Below are positions 51,740 to 61,274 of a DNA stretch of 64,000 nucleotides, piece after piece; the first letter of the stretch is position 1; each line of letters starts with the position of its first letter. The stretch covers positions 186,001 to 250,000 of the forward strand of contig NZ_VCIX01000088.1 in NCBI RefSeq assembly GCF_006345825.1, in the 5' to 3' direction. The notes beneath the pieces are model-generated. The model was not told the origin of the DNA. It made no database searches and was given only the letters and a program-made list of their open reading frames with translations. Position numbers and translations under genes: made by a program. Origin of the DNA: Paenibacillus paridis. Lineage in GTDB: Bacteria > Bacillota > Bacilli > Paenibacillales > Paenibacillaceae.

Positions 51740-53568
51740 AAAATAAAAGCATCGATGAATATCCTTATAAATTTGAATATGCGCAAGACAATGTTTATGG
51801 ACACACAGTGAGCTTACTGGGTCAATTTGACCTTCCTAAACAAGGAATCCATCTCGATATTGGTTGCGGTTGGGGATCAATGAGTGAAAAATTGATGGAA
51901 AACCATCCAATACACTACATTGGCATCGATGCGGATCCAGATGCTGTTAATCATCTTGTTTTGGAGGGTAAAGAAGCTCACACTTATAAATTATCAAGTC
52001 TGAAAGACAATATTGAATTTATCGATAAGATTCTTAACGGACGTGCTATTTCATCGATTTCCATACTTGATGTGATGGAGCATGTATTAAATTTTGAGGA
52101 TTTGCTACAGACAGTCTCTGTGCTTTCCAAACAGCATAATGCTCCTGTTGTTATAAGTGTCCCGAATTTTGCTCATGATGATATTGTTTTTAAATTGTTA
52201 TGTAATAAATTCGATGAAACTAACACTGGACTATTGGATGAAACCCACATCAACATCTTTACCCAAGAAAAATTATTGGAAGTCTGCAAAAAACATGGGT
52301 TGCATCAAATCAGCAAAAAAGATGTTGTGATGGAAAAAAGTGATCAGTACTTCCCAAAAGAACTATTAACGCTTACTGAAAATTCATCTTTGCGTCAATT
52401 ACTGTTAGGCTTAAGAAAAAATATGGGTGCTGATGGGAAAGTCAATCAGCTCGTTCGAATGTTCATCGCGAGCCATCCTACACAAATACCTGTCAATCGA
52501 CAACTAGCAAGACCATTTTTATCTATTGTGACCAGAACTGTTGGGGATAGACCGGAAGAATTGAAAGAAGTTTTGCTTTGTTTGACTGGACAAGAATGTA
52601 CGGATTTCGAAGTACTTGTTGTTGGACACAACTTGACTGTGGAGAAACAATTATTAGTTGAAAGTATAATTAATGCTACACCTGAGTGGATTCGGTCAAA
52701 AATCCGATTGATAAGAGTAAATGGAGGCAACCGATCTACACCATTGAATGCGGGATTTGAAAATGCCGAAGGACAGTATATGGCAATACTTGACGATGAT
52801 GATATCGTGTTCAGCAACTGGGTAGAAGAATTTAAGAATCTTTCTAATAATCACTACGGAAAGATATTAAAATCTGTTTCGGTGAGACAAGAATATGAGC
52901 CTGTAAAAACTTCTTTTAGTCAGAATACTTCTATTGCGGTTTCTGGGTTTCTAAATGATTATCCTGCAGATTTTGATTTTATTACCATGCTACATCATAA
53001 CGAGTGTCCAGGGTTATGTTTAGCATTTCCAAGGTCGATCTATCATGATTTTGGTTTAAGGTTTGATGAAACAATCAATACAATCGAAGATTGGGATTTC
53101 ATTGTTCGTGCGGCATTTATTTGCGGTGTTGCTAGTACTCCAACGATCACGAACATCTACAGATGGTGGCTTAAGGGAGAAAGTTCACAATCACTTCATA
53201 ATAACGAAGAATGGGAAGAAAATTATAGATACGTCCAGAATAAATTTAATTCTCAGTATTTAATCATGCCACCTGGGAATGCAAAACGAATTTCTTCTTT
53301 GATTAGAATGCGATTAGAAAACCGTGATTTGAATAATGGTTATCCAATCAATGATGAACTGATCCGGAAAAGGGAAATCGCGCATCTTATACTTGTTTCA
53401 AACTCATGGAACATTACAAAGCCGCTACGGTTAGTTAAAAGAATACTTGGTAAAAAGACCTGCGTCCCAGAAATTTTCACTGCTTCTGAATTAGAGTTAG
53501 ATGAATTTATTTCAAATTCTCAAAATTCGAAGAGTTGGAAAATAACCCGAGTGTTTAGAAAAAAGTAA
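51736..53568 (+). CDS. methyltransferase-GT2 fusion protein
   Basis: A 610-residue bifunctional protein. Residues ~30-200 are a class I SAM methyltransferase with LDIGCGWGSMSEKL, DADPDAVNHL and LDVMEHVLNFEDL. Residues ~255-500 are a GT-A domain with SIVTRTVGDRPEELKEVL, LDDDDIVFSNW and NTIEDWDFIVRAA, resembling the second module of the 586-residue enzyme. In related S-layer glycan loci a methyl group on terminal rhamnose ends chain growth, and methyltransferase-glycosyltransferase fusions carry it out, so a capping role is plausible. It overlaps the preceding gene by ATGA. Confidence 0.85.
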   Translation: MKNKSIDEYPYKFEYAQDNVYGHTVSLLGQFDLPKQGIHLDIGCGWGSMSEKLMENHPIHYIGIDADPDAVNHLVLEGKEAHTYKLSSLKDNIEFIDKILNGRAISSISILDVMEHVLNFEDLLQTVSVLSKQHNAPVVISVPNFAHDDIVFKLLCNKFDETNTGLLDETHINIFTQEKLLEVCKKHGLHQISKKDVVMEKSDQYFPKELLTLTENSSLRQLLLGLRKNMGADGKVNQLVRMFIASHPTQIPVNRQLARPFLSIVTRTVGDRPEELKEVLLCLTGQECTDFEVLVVGHNLTVEKQLLVESIINATPEWIRSKIRLIRVNGGNRSTPLNAGFENAEGQYMAILDDDDIVFSNWVEEFKNLSNNHYGKILKSVSVRQEYEPVKTSFSQNTSIAVSGFLNDYPADFDFITMLHHNECPGLCLAFPRSIYHDFGLRFDETINTIEDWDFIVRAAFICGVASTPTITNIYRWWLKGESSQSLHNNEEWEENYRYVQNKFNSQYLIMPPGNAKRISSLIRMRLENRDLNNGYPINDELIRKREIAHLILVSNSWNITKPLRLVKRILGKKTCVPEIFTASELELDEFISNSQNSKSWKITRVFRKK

Positions 53569-53580
53569 AGGGAAGTTGAT

Positions 53581-54624
53581 ATGAAGAACAATTGGAAAAG
53601 TATTGGTGATTGTTTCAATAGTCGTGAAAATAATTTTGATTTAATAAGGCTAATTGCAGCAATTTTGGTTGTTTTTTCACACTCTTACCCTTTAACATTG
53701 GGTTCAAATGCTTCGGAACCATTTATTAAATTAACTAATGGACAAGAGACATTTGGGGGATTAGGTGTAAGTATCTTTTTTATCATAAGTGGTTTTCTGA
53801 TTACTTATAGTTTTGAGCGTTGTGCTAATGTGTATGAATATTTCAGAAATAGGATTCTTCGCATATATCCAGCATTAATCGTACTTATTCTTTTTACCGT
53901 TTTTATTTTGGGTCCTATTTTAACAACTATTGGTGGAAAAGCATATTTCTCTAATCCTGCGACATTGCGATATTTAGAATCGTTTATGCTTGTTAATATG
54001 CAATATAGTTTGCCGGCAGTTTTTGAAAACAACCCATATCCTAATGCGGTCAACGGTTCTCTTTGGACGTTATGGTACGAATTTTTCTTCTATATTGTTG
54101 TAGCGGTACTTGGATCATTAAAGATGCTGAAGAAAGTTGTTATTGTTCCTTTATTTTTATTGGTGTTGTTCGTAGCGTATAAAATAGATTCTACAGTCGC
54201 AGTCTTTCAATACTTTGAGCTTTTCAAGTATTTTAGTATGGGAATGATTGTTTACTTATTTAGAGATGACATCAAACTTAATCGATATGCTGCTTTACTC
54301 TCTGGGATTGCATTAACTTTGCTTGCGTGGTCTGGCTATTATAAATTAGGATTTATATTGTGTGGAACGTACATTATCTTTTATTTAGGATTTGGTGTTA
54401 AAAAAGTGGTTAAAAAGTTTCAAGAAAAAGGCGACTTCTCTTACGGGATGTATATCTATGCGTTTCCTATACAACAAATCGTTTCTTTGTTATTGATAGA
54501 CCATATAACTCCTTTTTATAATTTTGTTATAGCTACGCCGATAACTCTTGCTATCTCTATTTTCTCATGGTACCAAATCGAAAAGAAAAGTTTGCAATTA
54601 AAGAAAAAAAAACTATCAGTGTAA
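53581..54624 (+). CDS. acyltransferase 3 family membrane protein
   Basis: A 347-residue OafA/YrhL-like protein with about ten helices. FDLIRLIAAILVVFSHSYPL has the His of the family, GVSIFFIISGFLITYSF and FRNRILRIYPAL the next two motifs. These enzymes O-acylate sugars of surface polymers using cytoplasmic acyl donors. AAAGGGAAG precedes ATG 53581. It ends the first continuous gene run of the AT-rich island. Confidence 0.88.
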   Translation: MKNNWKSIGDCFNSRENNFDLIRLIAAILVVFSHSYPLTLGSNASEPFIKLTNGQETFGGLGVSIFFIISGFLITYSFERCANVYEYFRNRILRIYPALIVLILFTVFILGPILTTIGGKAYFSNPATLRYLESFMLVNMQYSLPAVFENNPYPNAVNGSLWTLWYEFFFYIVVAVLGSLKMLKKVVIVPLFLLVLFVAYKIDSTVAVFQYFELFKYFSMGMIVYLFRDDIKLNRYAALLSGIALTLLAWSGYYKLGFILCGTYIIFYLGFGVKKVVKKFQEKGDFSYGMYIYAFPIQQIVSLLLIDHITPFYNFVIATPITLAISIFSWYQIEKKSLQLKKKKLSV

Positions 54625-55207
54625 TGGAATATTAAACGACTATTACTAAAACTGTTTAGAAAAACGAATATTGTTTTGGTAAACAGGGATTAGGTAGTGG
54701 TATTGTAGATCGTTAAATATAGTCTTTTATATTACTGTGAATTTAGGAGGGTTTTCATGAAATATTTGATCGTCCTCCTAATCCATTGTATTAGGAACAT
54801 AGTTGAGTTTGTGAGAACACATGGGGCATTAGGAACGACTAGATCGATCTCTTAAGGTATTTATGCGCTACCTTTCTCGAAGTCAGCTATAACATTCATA
54901 ATGAAACAATAGGAGCCATTGTGAACTAGCAGCTTAATTCTTCATTAAACTGATCTGGATTGAAACAAAAAAGTCTAGGAGATGGAACAACGGTATGAGT
55001 CCGTTAAGTTCTGAACCGGTTTGTTGAATGAGTACAAAAACTATGGTGCTCTAGATATTCTCACCACAATTTCAGATAACTTTACGGACTTCTCCTTACT
55101 TATCCGTTGACTAAAAATCAGTAGTGCATCATTCATTTATATGTCCACCGCTGAAGAGGCTTATTAGATTAATTTAAGAAATTATGGGTTAAGAAACATC
55201 CCTGATC
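54625..55207. other. gene-free, decayed AT-rich stretch
   Basis: No intact gene is present. A 33-codon frame at 54757-54858 has TTAGGAGGG before its ATG but no recognisable product. A frame reading LLNEYKNYGALDILTT and, after in-frame stops, MSTAEEAY and LRNIPDHAFFDQIRG (55021-55233) looks protein-like, suggesting a dead gene of the same insertion sequence as the next feature. Confidence 0.5.
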
Positions 55208-55354
55208 ATGCGTTCTTTGATCAAATACGGGGATAAGTTAGCCGCTTCTTTTTTGTTGTCCTCCAGAAACACGCAAGACTATCTGCCCACGAATATAATT
55301 GAAAGTTACCACAGTGAGTTGTGCAAAGAGACAATGAAGAAAGTATGTTCATAG
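55208..55354 (+). pseudogene. remnant resembling an IS256-family transposase C-terminus
   Basis: A 48-codon frame ends in YLPTNIIESYHSELCKET, close to the R/Y-L-x-TN-x-IE-S-x-N-x-E-L-R motif near the C-terminus of mutator (IS256-type) transposases. The rest of the enzyme, including its DDE residues, is not recoverable and terminal inverted repeats were not found. From 55355 to 55623 nothing else is recognised except the ribosome site of the next gene. Confidence 0.4.
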
Positions 55355-55623
55355 TGACGACGTACTGTTCGAAGTACTTTATTATTCATAATGGATGTCC
55401 TACGCACATGGAAGGTGACGCTCAAAACCATAGAGAAGGTTACTATAACTATCTGTATTGAAAACCGGGAGCTAACTTGACGAGTTAACATATTTTAATA
55501 AATTACGTAAAAATATTGACAGACTCAATACCGTAGAGTAACCGTGACTATATTTATTTCTGTGTTTTATTAAACTTGCTTGTACGATACTACATTTGTT
55601 AGTTTTGATAGGAGTTTTGAAAA

Positions 55624-56736
55624 ATGGAAACTTATCAAGAGGAGTATAAAACTAATAATAGATATGAATGGGTAGATGTATGTAGAGGATTGGCAATATT
55701 AGCCATATTCATTGGACATATTGCTCCAGGGGATAATGTAACCACTTTTGTTTTTCGTTATCACGTTCCTTTGTTTTTCTTTCTATCTGGTTTGTTTTTT
55801 TCAAAGAAAAAAGATTTGTCAGTTAAAAATTACATCATTAACTGTGTAAAGACTATTCTAATACCATATGCTTTCTTTTGTCTTTTTAACATTGTATATT
55901 TTATAGTTACAACAGGAAGTGACTTAGGATTAGTAAAAACATTTATAATTCAATCATTATGGGGTATTCGTAATCAAATAGGTTTTGCCGGTCAATTATG
56001 GTTCTTTACGTGTTTATTAACAATACAATTATTGTATTACTTTTTGAATAAATTGATTAGAAAAAAAATATTAATATTTATAATCTCTTTTGCATCAGCC
56101 TTAGTAAGTTCTATTATACTAAAAGCTCCAAATGATCCAACTATGTTTTTTAACATAGATAGCGCTGTTTACTATATTTTTTTCTTTTGTTTAGGGGATA
56201 TTATATTTGCAAGAATCAAGGATTTCTCTTTTACGGAAATTAACAGATTATCTAAAGTGTTTTTTTCAGTGTCTGTTAGTTTGGTTTTAGCTTGTAGTTT
56301 TTTTATTTATTCAAGACCTAACGATATCGATAGGGTGATGCTTCAATTCTCGAATGATATAGGTGGTAGTTTCTTTAATTCGTATTTAATCCAGATATTA
56401 ATTCTATTGATTACAATTCTCTTAATAGTTTTCAATCTTATTATTGCCTATGCTTTAAAAAAATCTTATTATCTATCATATATTGGGAAGAACACTCTGA
56501 TACTTTGTGGGTTTGAAAGTATCGCAATGTCGATTGCAACAGCACTGCTTGCATTTTTTGATGTTTCTGTTAAATCTAATATAGTGTTATTTAAAGTGTT
56601 TTTAATGGTTCTTAAAGTTGAAATAACAAAAAGATTATTCTTTTCATTAATTAATAATAAAATCCCTTGGGTGATAGGCAGATATATATATCCAACAGCC
56701 AAAAGAAATTCGAAGTTTGTTAAACCTATTGGATAA
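55624..56736 (+). CDS. acyltransferase 3 family membrane protein
   Basis: A 370-residue multi-helix protein, with YEWVDVCRGLAILAIFIGH carrying the conserved Arg and His, VPLFFFLSGLFFSKK and QLWFFTCLLTIQ. It belongs to the WecH/OAFA-like branch often described as fucose 4-O-acetylase-related. It is not similar enough to the 347-residue acyltransferase to be a recent duplicate. AGGAG lies ten bases before ATG 55624. It is very AT-rich, consistent with horizontal acquisition. Confidence 0.85.
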   Translation: METYQEEYKTNNRYEWVDVCRGLAILAIFIGHIAPGDNVTTFVFRYHVPLFFFLSGLFFSKKKDLSVKNYIINCVKTILIPYAFFCLFNIVYFIVTTGSDLGLVKTFIIQSLWGIRNQIGFAGQLWFFTCLLTIQLLYYFLNKLIRKKILIFIISFASALVSSIILKAPNDPTMFFNIDSAVYYIFFFCLGDIIFARIKDFSFTEINRLSKVFFSVSVSLVLACSFFIYSRPNDIDRVMLQFSNDIGGSFFNSYLIQILILLITILLIVFNLIIAYALKKSYYLSYIGKNTLILCGFESIAMSIATALLAFFDVSVKSNIVLFKVFLMVLKVEITKRLFFSLINNKIPWVIGRYIYPTAKRNSKFVKPIG

Positions 56737-57045
56737 ATTTCTTAACTATAACAATAGAAAATTAGAGAGATTGATAGAGTAAAGGAGCTAGCGAATAAGA
56801 ATTCGAATAATAACAACGGGAGAATTCAGTACCACTTCATTAGTGAGCACGATAAACAAAAAATATTCGTTCACGAGATTGTCAAAGTGGGTTTAAATTA
56901 ACTTCTCGATATGATCTAGTTTGATATAAGGTAAGCTGTACTAGCAAGTGTATTACGGTTGAATAAATAGTAAGAATTCAGTGTTACTTATATTAGAATT
57001 ATATTTATATAATTATAGTATAGTATTCTAAAAGGAGACTTTCTC
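56737..57045. other. AT-rich intergenic region before rmlA
   Basis: No intact gene. A 33-codon frame (about 56809-56900, IQYHFISEHDKQKIFVHEI) followed by stops looks faintly like a decayed FlaG-type fragment, but the match is weak. AT-rich sequence before rmlA (57000-57030) may hold a promoter, but no paired hexamers stand out. Confidence 0.4.
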
Positions 57046-57789
57046 ATGAAAGGCATAATTCTAGCAGGAGGAACTGGCTCGCGCTTATTCCCCCTCACCA
57101 AAGTAACTAATAAGCACTTATTGCCAGTAGGCAAGTATCCGATGATTTTCCACTCTATTGCCAAGCTTAAAGAAGCTGATATTGTCGATATCCTCATCGT
57201 TACCGGTAAAGAACATATGGGGGATGTAGTAAATTTACTTGGAAGTGGTTATGAATTTGGCGTTTCTTTTACATATAAAGTTCAGGACGAAGCTGGAGGT
57301 ATTGCGCAAGCTCTTGGATTAGCTGAAAACTTTGTGAATGATGATCAGATGGTCGTTATTTTAGGTGATAACGTATTTGATGATAGTATTGTTCCGTTCG
57401 TAAGCAACTTTAAAGAGCAGAATAAGGGAGCAAAAATTCTTATTCAAGAGGTTCATGATCCGCAGCGCTATGGGGTTCCACAATTGGATAGAGATAAGAT
57501 CGTTTCTATTGAAGAGAAACCTAAACAACCAAAGAGCAACTATGCGGTTACAGGCATATATATGTATGATAGTAATGTTTTTGAAATTATCAAAACTCTC
57601 AAACCATCAGGTCGCGGAGAGCTTGAAATTACGGATGTTAATAATGTTTATATTGAAGCAAGCGAGCTAAGTTATGATATTCTCCACGGATGGTGGACGG
57701 ATGCAGGTACCCATGCTTCATTGACGAAAGCAAATGAGCTTGCAAAAGATCTTACATTTGGCGAAGAGTTTGGAAAGTTAAAATTATAA
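57046..57789 (+). CDS. rmlA: glucose-1-phosphate thymidylyltransferase, short form
   Basis: A 247-residue nucleotidyltransferase making dTDP-glucose. LAGGTGSRLFPLT and NKHLLPVGKYPMI are the nucleotide and phosphate sites, LGDNVFDDS the metal Asp, and EEKPKQPKSNYAVTG the sugar site. It is shorter than the ~290-residue E. coli RmlA because it lacks the C-terminal allosteric part, like the Bacillus SpsI form. AAAGGAGA precedes ATG 57046. It starts the rmlACBD run. Confidence 0.93.
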   Translation: MKGIILAGGTGSRLFPLTKVTNKHLLPVGKYPMIFHSIAKLKEADIVDILIVTGKEHMGDVVNLLGSGYEFGVSFTYKVQDEAGGIAQALGLAENFVNDDQMVVILGDNVFDDSIVPFVSNFKEQNKGAKILIQEVHDPQRYGVPQLDRDKIVSIEEKPKQPKSNYAVTGIYMYDSNVFEIIKTLKPSGRGELEITDVNNVYIEASELSYDILHGWWTDAGTHASLTKANELAKDLTFGEEFGKLKL

Positions 57790-57804
57790 TAGAATAGGTG
57801 ACCT

Positions 57805-58362
57805 ATGAAAATAATTAATTCTAGTCTACCAGGTGTTAAAGTCATAGAGCCGGCCGTATTCGGCGATCATCGGGGCTTCTTTATGGAAAGCTATAATGAA
57901 GAAGTTGCAAATGCCAATGGGATATCTCATGCTTTTATCCAAGACAATCACTCCTTATCCGTAGAAGCCGGTGTGCTCAGAGGCATGCATTATCAACTAT
58001 CACCGAAAGCTCAAACGAAGCTAGTACGGGTAACGGCCGGTGCCATTTATGATGTTGTCATCGACATTCGCAAAGGGTCACCAACTTTTGGGCAATGGCG
58101 GGGATTTATTTTAAGTGCAGCCAATAAGAGACAGCTTTTGGTTCCTCAAGGTTTTGCACATGGTTTTTGCACATTAGTTCCAAATTGTGAGGTGCAATAC
58201 AAGGTAGATGCCCTCTACTCTCCAGAACACGACCGAGGCATTGCCTGGAACGATCCGGCCCTTGCGATCGACTGGCCGACATCGAATCCGATCCTTTCGG
58301 ATAAAGATGCCAAACATCCAGTGCTGGCTGATGCGGAAATTAACTTTGTATATGAAGGGTGA
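57805..58362 (+). CDS. rmlC: dTDP-4-dehydrorhamnose 3,5-epimerase
   Basis: A 185-residue cupin enzyme performing step three of dTDP-L-rhamnose synthesis. FGDHRGFFMESYNE, QDNHSLS, LRGMHYQ (catalytic His), VVIDIRKGSPTFG and VPQGFAHGF are the family signatures. It lies 15 bases behind rmlA; AGGTGA precedes ATG. Codon and base use are already closer to the host than to the AT-rich island. Confidence 0.95.
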   Translation: MKIINSSLPGVKVIEPAVFGDHRGFFMESYNEEVANANGISHAFIQDNHSLSVEAGVLRGMHYQLSPKAQTKLVRVTAGAIYDVVIDIRKGSPTFGQWRGFILSAANKRQLLVPQGFAHGFCTLVPNCEVQYKVDALYSPEHDRGIAWNDPALAIDWPTSNPILSDKDAKHPVLADAEINFVYEG

Positions 58363-58371
58363 GTTAGACTC

Positions 58372-59403
58372 GTGAAATTACTTGTTACCGGCGGTGCCGG
58401 CTTTATCGGGAGCAATTTCGTATTATATATGATTGAGAACTACCCCACTTATGAAATTATCAATGTGGATGCATTGACCTATGCGGGCAATTTAGAAAAT
58501 TTGCGTTCAATTGAGCAGCATTCGGGCTATAGCTTCGCGAAAGCGGACATTGCCAATCGGTCTGAGCTTGAACCTCTCTTCCAGCAAGGCGTGGATGCGG
58601 TCATTAACTTCGCTGCTGAGTCGCATGTGGATCGCAGCATTTTGCATCCGGAAATTTTCGTGCAAACGAATGTTTTGGGGACGCAGACGCTGCTGGACCT
58701 GACGAAGCAATATAACGTTGCCAAGTTTGTTCAAGTGTCTACAGACGAGGTTTACGGTACACTGGGCGATACAGGGCTGTTCACGGAGGATACGCCGATT
58801 GCACCAAATAGTCCATATTCAGCCAGTAAGGCAGGCGCGGATTTGCTTGTTCGCGCGTACCACGAGACTTTCGGTCTTCATGTCAATATTACTCGTTGCT
58901 CGAACAACTACGGTCCTTATCAGTTCCCTGAGAAGCTGATTCCTTTGATGATCCAGAATGCGCTACAGGATAAGCCGCTTCCCGTGTATGGCGACGGTCT
59001 TAATGTGCGGGATTGGCTGTATGTAGAGGATCATTGCAGTGCGATTGATCTAGTGCTGCATAAAGGCCGCGCTGGCGAGGTATATAATGTTGGCGGACGA
59101 AATGAACGGAATAACTTGCAAGTGGTTCGGACCATTCTTGAGGAGCTAGGCAAGCCGGAGTCGTTGATCTCTTATGTTAAGGATCGGCTGGGTCATGACC
59201 GACGTTATGCGATTGATGCCGATAAAATCCGGAATGAGCTAGGCTGGCAGCCAAAGTTCAATTATGAGGACGGAATCAAGGAAACCATTCGTTGGTATCT
59301 CGGCAATGCCGAGTGGATGTCGCAGGTGGCATCCGGTACTTATCAGCAGTATTACGAAACTCAATACAAGGATCGCCTGGAGGCGAACGAATCCGATGTC
59401 TAA
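58372..59403 (+). CDS. rmlB: dTDP-glucose 4,6-dehydratase
   Basis: A 343-residue SDR enzyme. TGGAGFIGSNFV binds NAD, STDEVYG carries the catalytic Asp-Glu pair, and YSASKAG the Tyr-x-x-x-Lys. It converts dTDP-glucose to the 4-keto-6-deoxy form. GTG 58372 starts nine bases behind the rmlC stop, with a GGGTGAG-like site overlapping the rmlC end. The 3' end overlaps rmlD by eight bases. Confidence 0.95.
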   Translation: MKLLVTGGAGFIGSNFVLYMIENYPTYEIINVDALTYAGNLENLRSIEQHSGYSFAKADIANRSELEPLFQQGVDAVINFAAESHVDRSILHPEIFVQTNVLGTQTLLDLTKQYNVAKFVQVSTDEVYGTLGDTGLFTEDTPIAPNSPYSASKAGADLLVRAYHETFGLHVNITRCSNNYGPYQFPEKLIPLMIQNALQDKPLPVYGDGLNVRDWLYVEDHCSAIDLVLHKGRAGEVYNVGGRNERNNLQVVRTILEELGKPESLISYVKDRLGHDRRYAIDADKIRNELGWQPKFNYEDGIKETIRWYLGNAEWMSQVASGTYQQYYETQYKDRLEANESDV

Positions 59404-60244
59404 ATTAAAAATTGTCATCACGGGCGCTAACGGGCAGCTTGGTCGTGAATTGGCGGAATGGAAGACGGAAACGGCTGAAATGATTGGTTTTGGCCGGAAT
59501 GAACTGGATATTACAAGCTTGCCAGCATGCCGGAATATTTTTGCCATTCACCAGCCTGATGTCGTGATTCATTGTGCTGCTTATACCGCTGTTGATAAAG
59601 CCGAGTCCGAGCCGGACGAGGCTTTTCGCGTGAATGCGGCGGCTACCCGAAATGTGGCGGTTGCAGCCCGTGAAGTTGGAGCTAAGCTTTGTTATATTGG
59701 CACTGATTATGTATTTGATGGAACTTCCAGTGTTCCTTACAACGAGTATGATCAGACGAATCCGCAAACTGTCTATGGCAAGTCGAAGCTCGCAGGGGAG
59801 CAAGCCGTGCAGACGCTCCATGATCGGTTTTATATCGTCCGCACCTCTTGGGTGTACGGGAAATATGGCAACAACTTTGTAAAAACGATGCTGAAAATGG
59901 CAGGAGAACGCGATCGACTGAAGGTAGTCTCGGATCAAATAGGCTCGCCTACCTATACCTATGATCTGGCTGCTTTTTTGCTAGAGCTTGTTCATACAGA
60001 TTATTATGGCATCTATCATGCATCCAATAGCGGAGTCTGCTCTTGGTTTGAGTTCGCAAATGCTATTTTTGAAGATAGCGGCAGGTCTATTCTTGTTGAT
60101 CCTTGTACGACAGCAGATTTTCCGCGGCCAGCACCAAGACCCGCATATTCGGTCATGGATCATTCGGCCATTCGGAGCAATGGCCTTCAATTGCTGCGTC
60201 CGTGGAGGGAAGCGTTAAACCACTATCTCAAAGACAGTGAGTGA
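59396..60244 (+). CDS. rmlD: dTDP-4-dehydrorhamnose reductase
   Basis: A 282-residue SDR enzyme giving dTDP-L-rhamnose. GANGQLGRELAEW binds NADPH, YIGTDYVFDG and YGKSKLAGEQA contain the catalytic residues, and RTSWVYG is a family motif. ATG 59396 follows GGAGG (59379-59383) and overlaps rmlB by eight bases; longer frames reaching back to 59264 only run through rmlB. With rmlA, C and B it forms a complete pathway. Confidence 0.95.
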   Translation: MSKLKIVITGANGQLGRELAEWKTETAEMIGFGRNELDITSLPACRNIFAIHQPDVVIHCAAYTAVDKAESEPDEAFRVNAAATRNVAVAAREVGAKLCYIGTDYVFDGTSSVPYNEYDQTNPQTVYGKSKLAGEQAVQTLHDRFYIVRTSWVYGKYGNNFVKTMLKMAGERDRLKVVSDQIGSPTYTYDLAAFLLELVHTDYYGIYHASNSGVCSWFEFANAIFEDSGRSILVDPCTTADFPRPAPRPAYSVMDHSAIRSNGLQLLRPWREALNHYLKDSE

Positions 60245-61181
60245 TAAAACCATGCCTACAGCAAGCGTTTGTATTGTGACTTATAATAGCGCAGAAGATA
60301 TTGAAAACTGTCTGCAGGCCGTTATGCAGCAAAGCTTTCCGGTGGAGCGCATTGTTGTCATAGACAATGCATCCTCGGACGGAACGGCTGAGCGTGTGAA
60401 GCCTTATGCGGAGCACGTCCATTTTATAGCGAACAAAGTGAACAACGGGTTTGCCGGCGGCCAAAATCAGGCTATTCGGCAGACCCGTTCAGATTATGTG
60501 CTCGTATTAAATCCAGACGTGACGCTTGATCCTGATTATCTAACAGAAACCATTCGTTTCATGGAACAAAATCATTTGGTTGGAAGTGCAACCGGACAGC
60601 TCGTTCTTGCGTCTAATAAAGAAGTGATGGATAGCGCAGGGCTTGGGATGAAGCGTACAAGAAATGCCTTTGATCTAGCGGCAGGCGAGCCAGCGGCCAA
60701 CTGGAATGAAACCAAGCAAGTGTTTGGGGTTTCTGGTGCGGCGGCTGTTTATCGAAGAGCGATGGTGGAAGACATCTCTTACGAAGGGCAATTTTTTGAT
60801 GAGCATTTTTTTGCTTACAAGGAGGATGTCGATGTGGCTTGGCGTGCACGGAAGCTGGGCTGGACTTCGTATTATGTGCCTGCAGCGTATGCCGTGCACC
60901 ATCGGGGCTGGAAGAAAGGCAGTCGCAGCAGCGTTCCGCTGTTTGTACGCCAGCATTCCTATCAGAATCGTTTTTTTACACTATTGAAAAATGAACCGAT
61001 AGGTTGGCATTCTCTAGTGCTAGGCCCATGGATTGCCGCTGCTGAGATAATGAAGTTAGGCTATATTGTCCTAAGGGAGCCAGGCTTGCTCCGCTGCTGG
61101 CCATTTATTTTTCGCAGTATGCCAGTCATGCATCGTAAACGTAAGTGGCTCATTCAGAAAGCAAAACAAAAGAATGTTTAA
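60237..61181 (+). CDS. GT2 family rhamnosyltransferase-like enzyme
   Basis: A 314-residue glycosyltransferase. SVCIVTYNSAEDIENCL, VVIDNASSDGTAERV, LNPDVTLDPDYL and FFAYKEDVDVAWRARKLG are the rhamnosyltransferase-like GT2 motifs, then WKKGSRSSVPLFVRQHSYQN near the end. GTG 60237 overlaps rmlD by eight bases; ATG 60252 is an alternative. Its position right behind rmlD makes rhamnose the likely donor sugar. Confidence 0.87.
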   Translation: MSDKTMPTASVCIVTYNSAEDIENCLQAVMQQSFPVERIVVIDNASSDGTAERVKPYAEHVHFIANKVNNGFAGGQNQAIRQTRSDYVLVLNPDVTLDPDYLTETIRFMEQNHLVGSATGQLVLASNKEVMDSAGLGMKRTRNAFDLAAGEPAANWNETKQVFGVSGAAAVYRRAMVEDISYEGQFFDEHFFAYKEDVDVAWRARKLGWTSYYVPAAYAVHHRGWKKGSRSSVPLFVRQHSYQNRFFTLLKNEPIGWHSLVLGPWIAAAEIMKLGYIVLREPGLLRCWPFIFRSMPVMHRKRKWLIQKAKQKNV

Positions 61182-61221
61182 TTTTATGGGAATATATGGG
61201 GTTCTCCTCGCTAGCTATATT

Positions 61222-61230
61222 TGGTACAAT
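61222..61230 (+). promoter_or_regulatory. candidate extended -10 promoter for the priming transferase
   Basis: TGGTACAAT fits TGnTAtAAT with one change. It lies 45 bases before the sugar-phosphate transferase start, in the 93-base gap after the preceding glycosyltransferase gene. Confidence 0.4.
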
Positions 61231-61274
61231 GCAGATAGAGTCGAAATTTAAGAGAATGCAGGTGATAACGGCGA

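Noticed and set aside
54757..54858. 33-codon gene with strong ribosome site
   Set aside because: Short, in a region of decayed sequence, no recognisable protein; kept only as a remark.
56809..56900. Flagellar FlaG fragment
   Set aside because: The resemblance rests on a few residues and the frame is interrupted; too weak to call.
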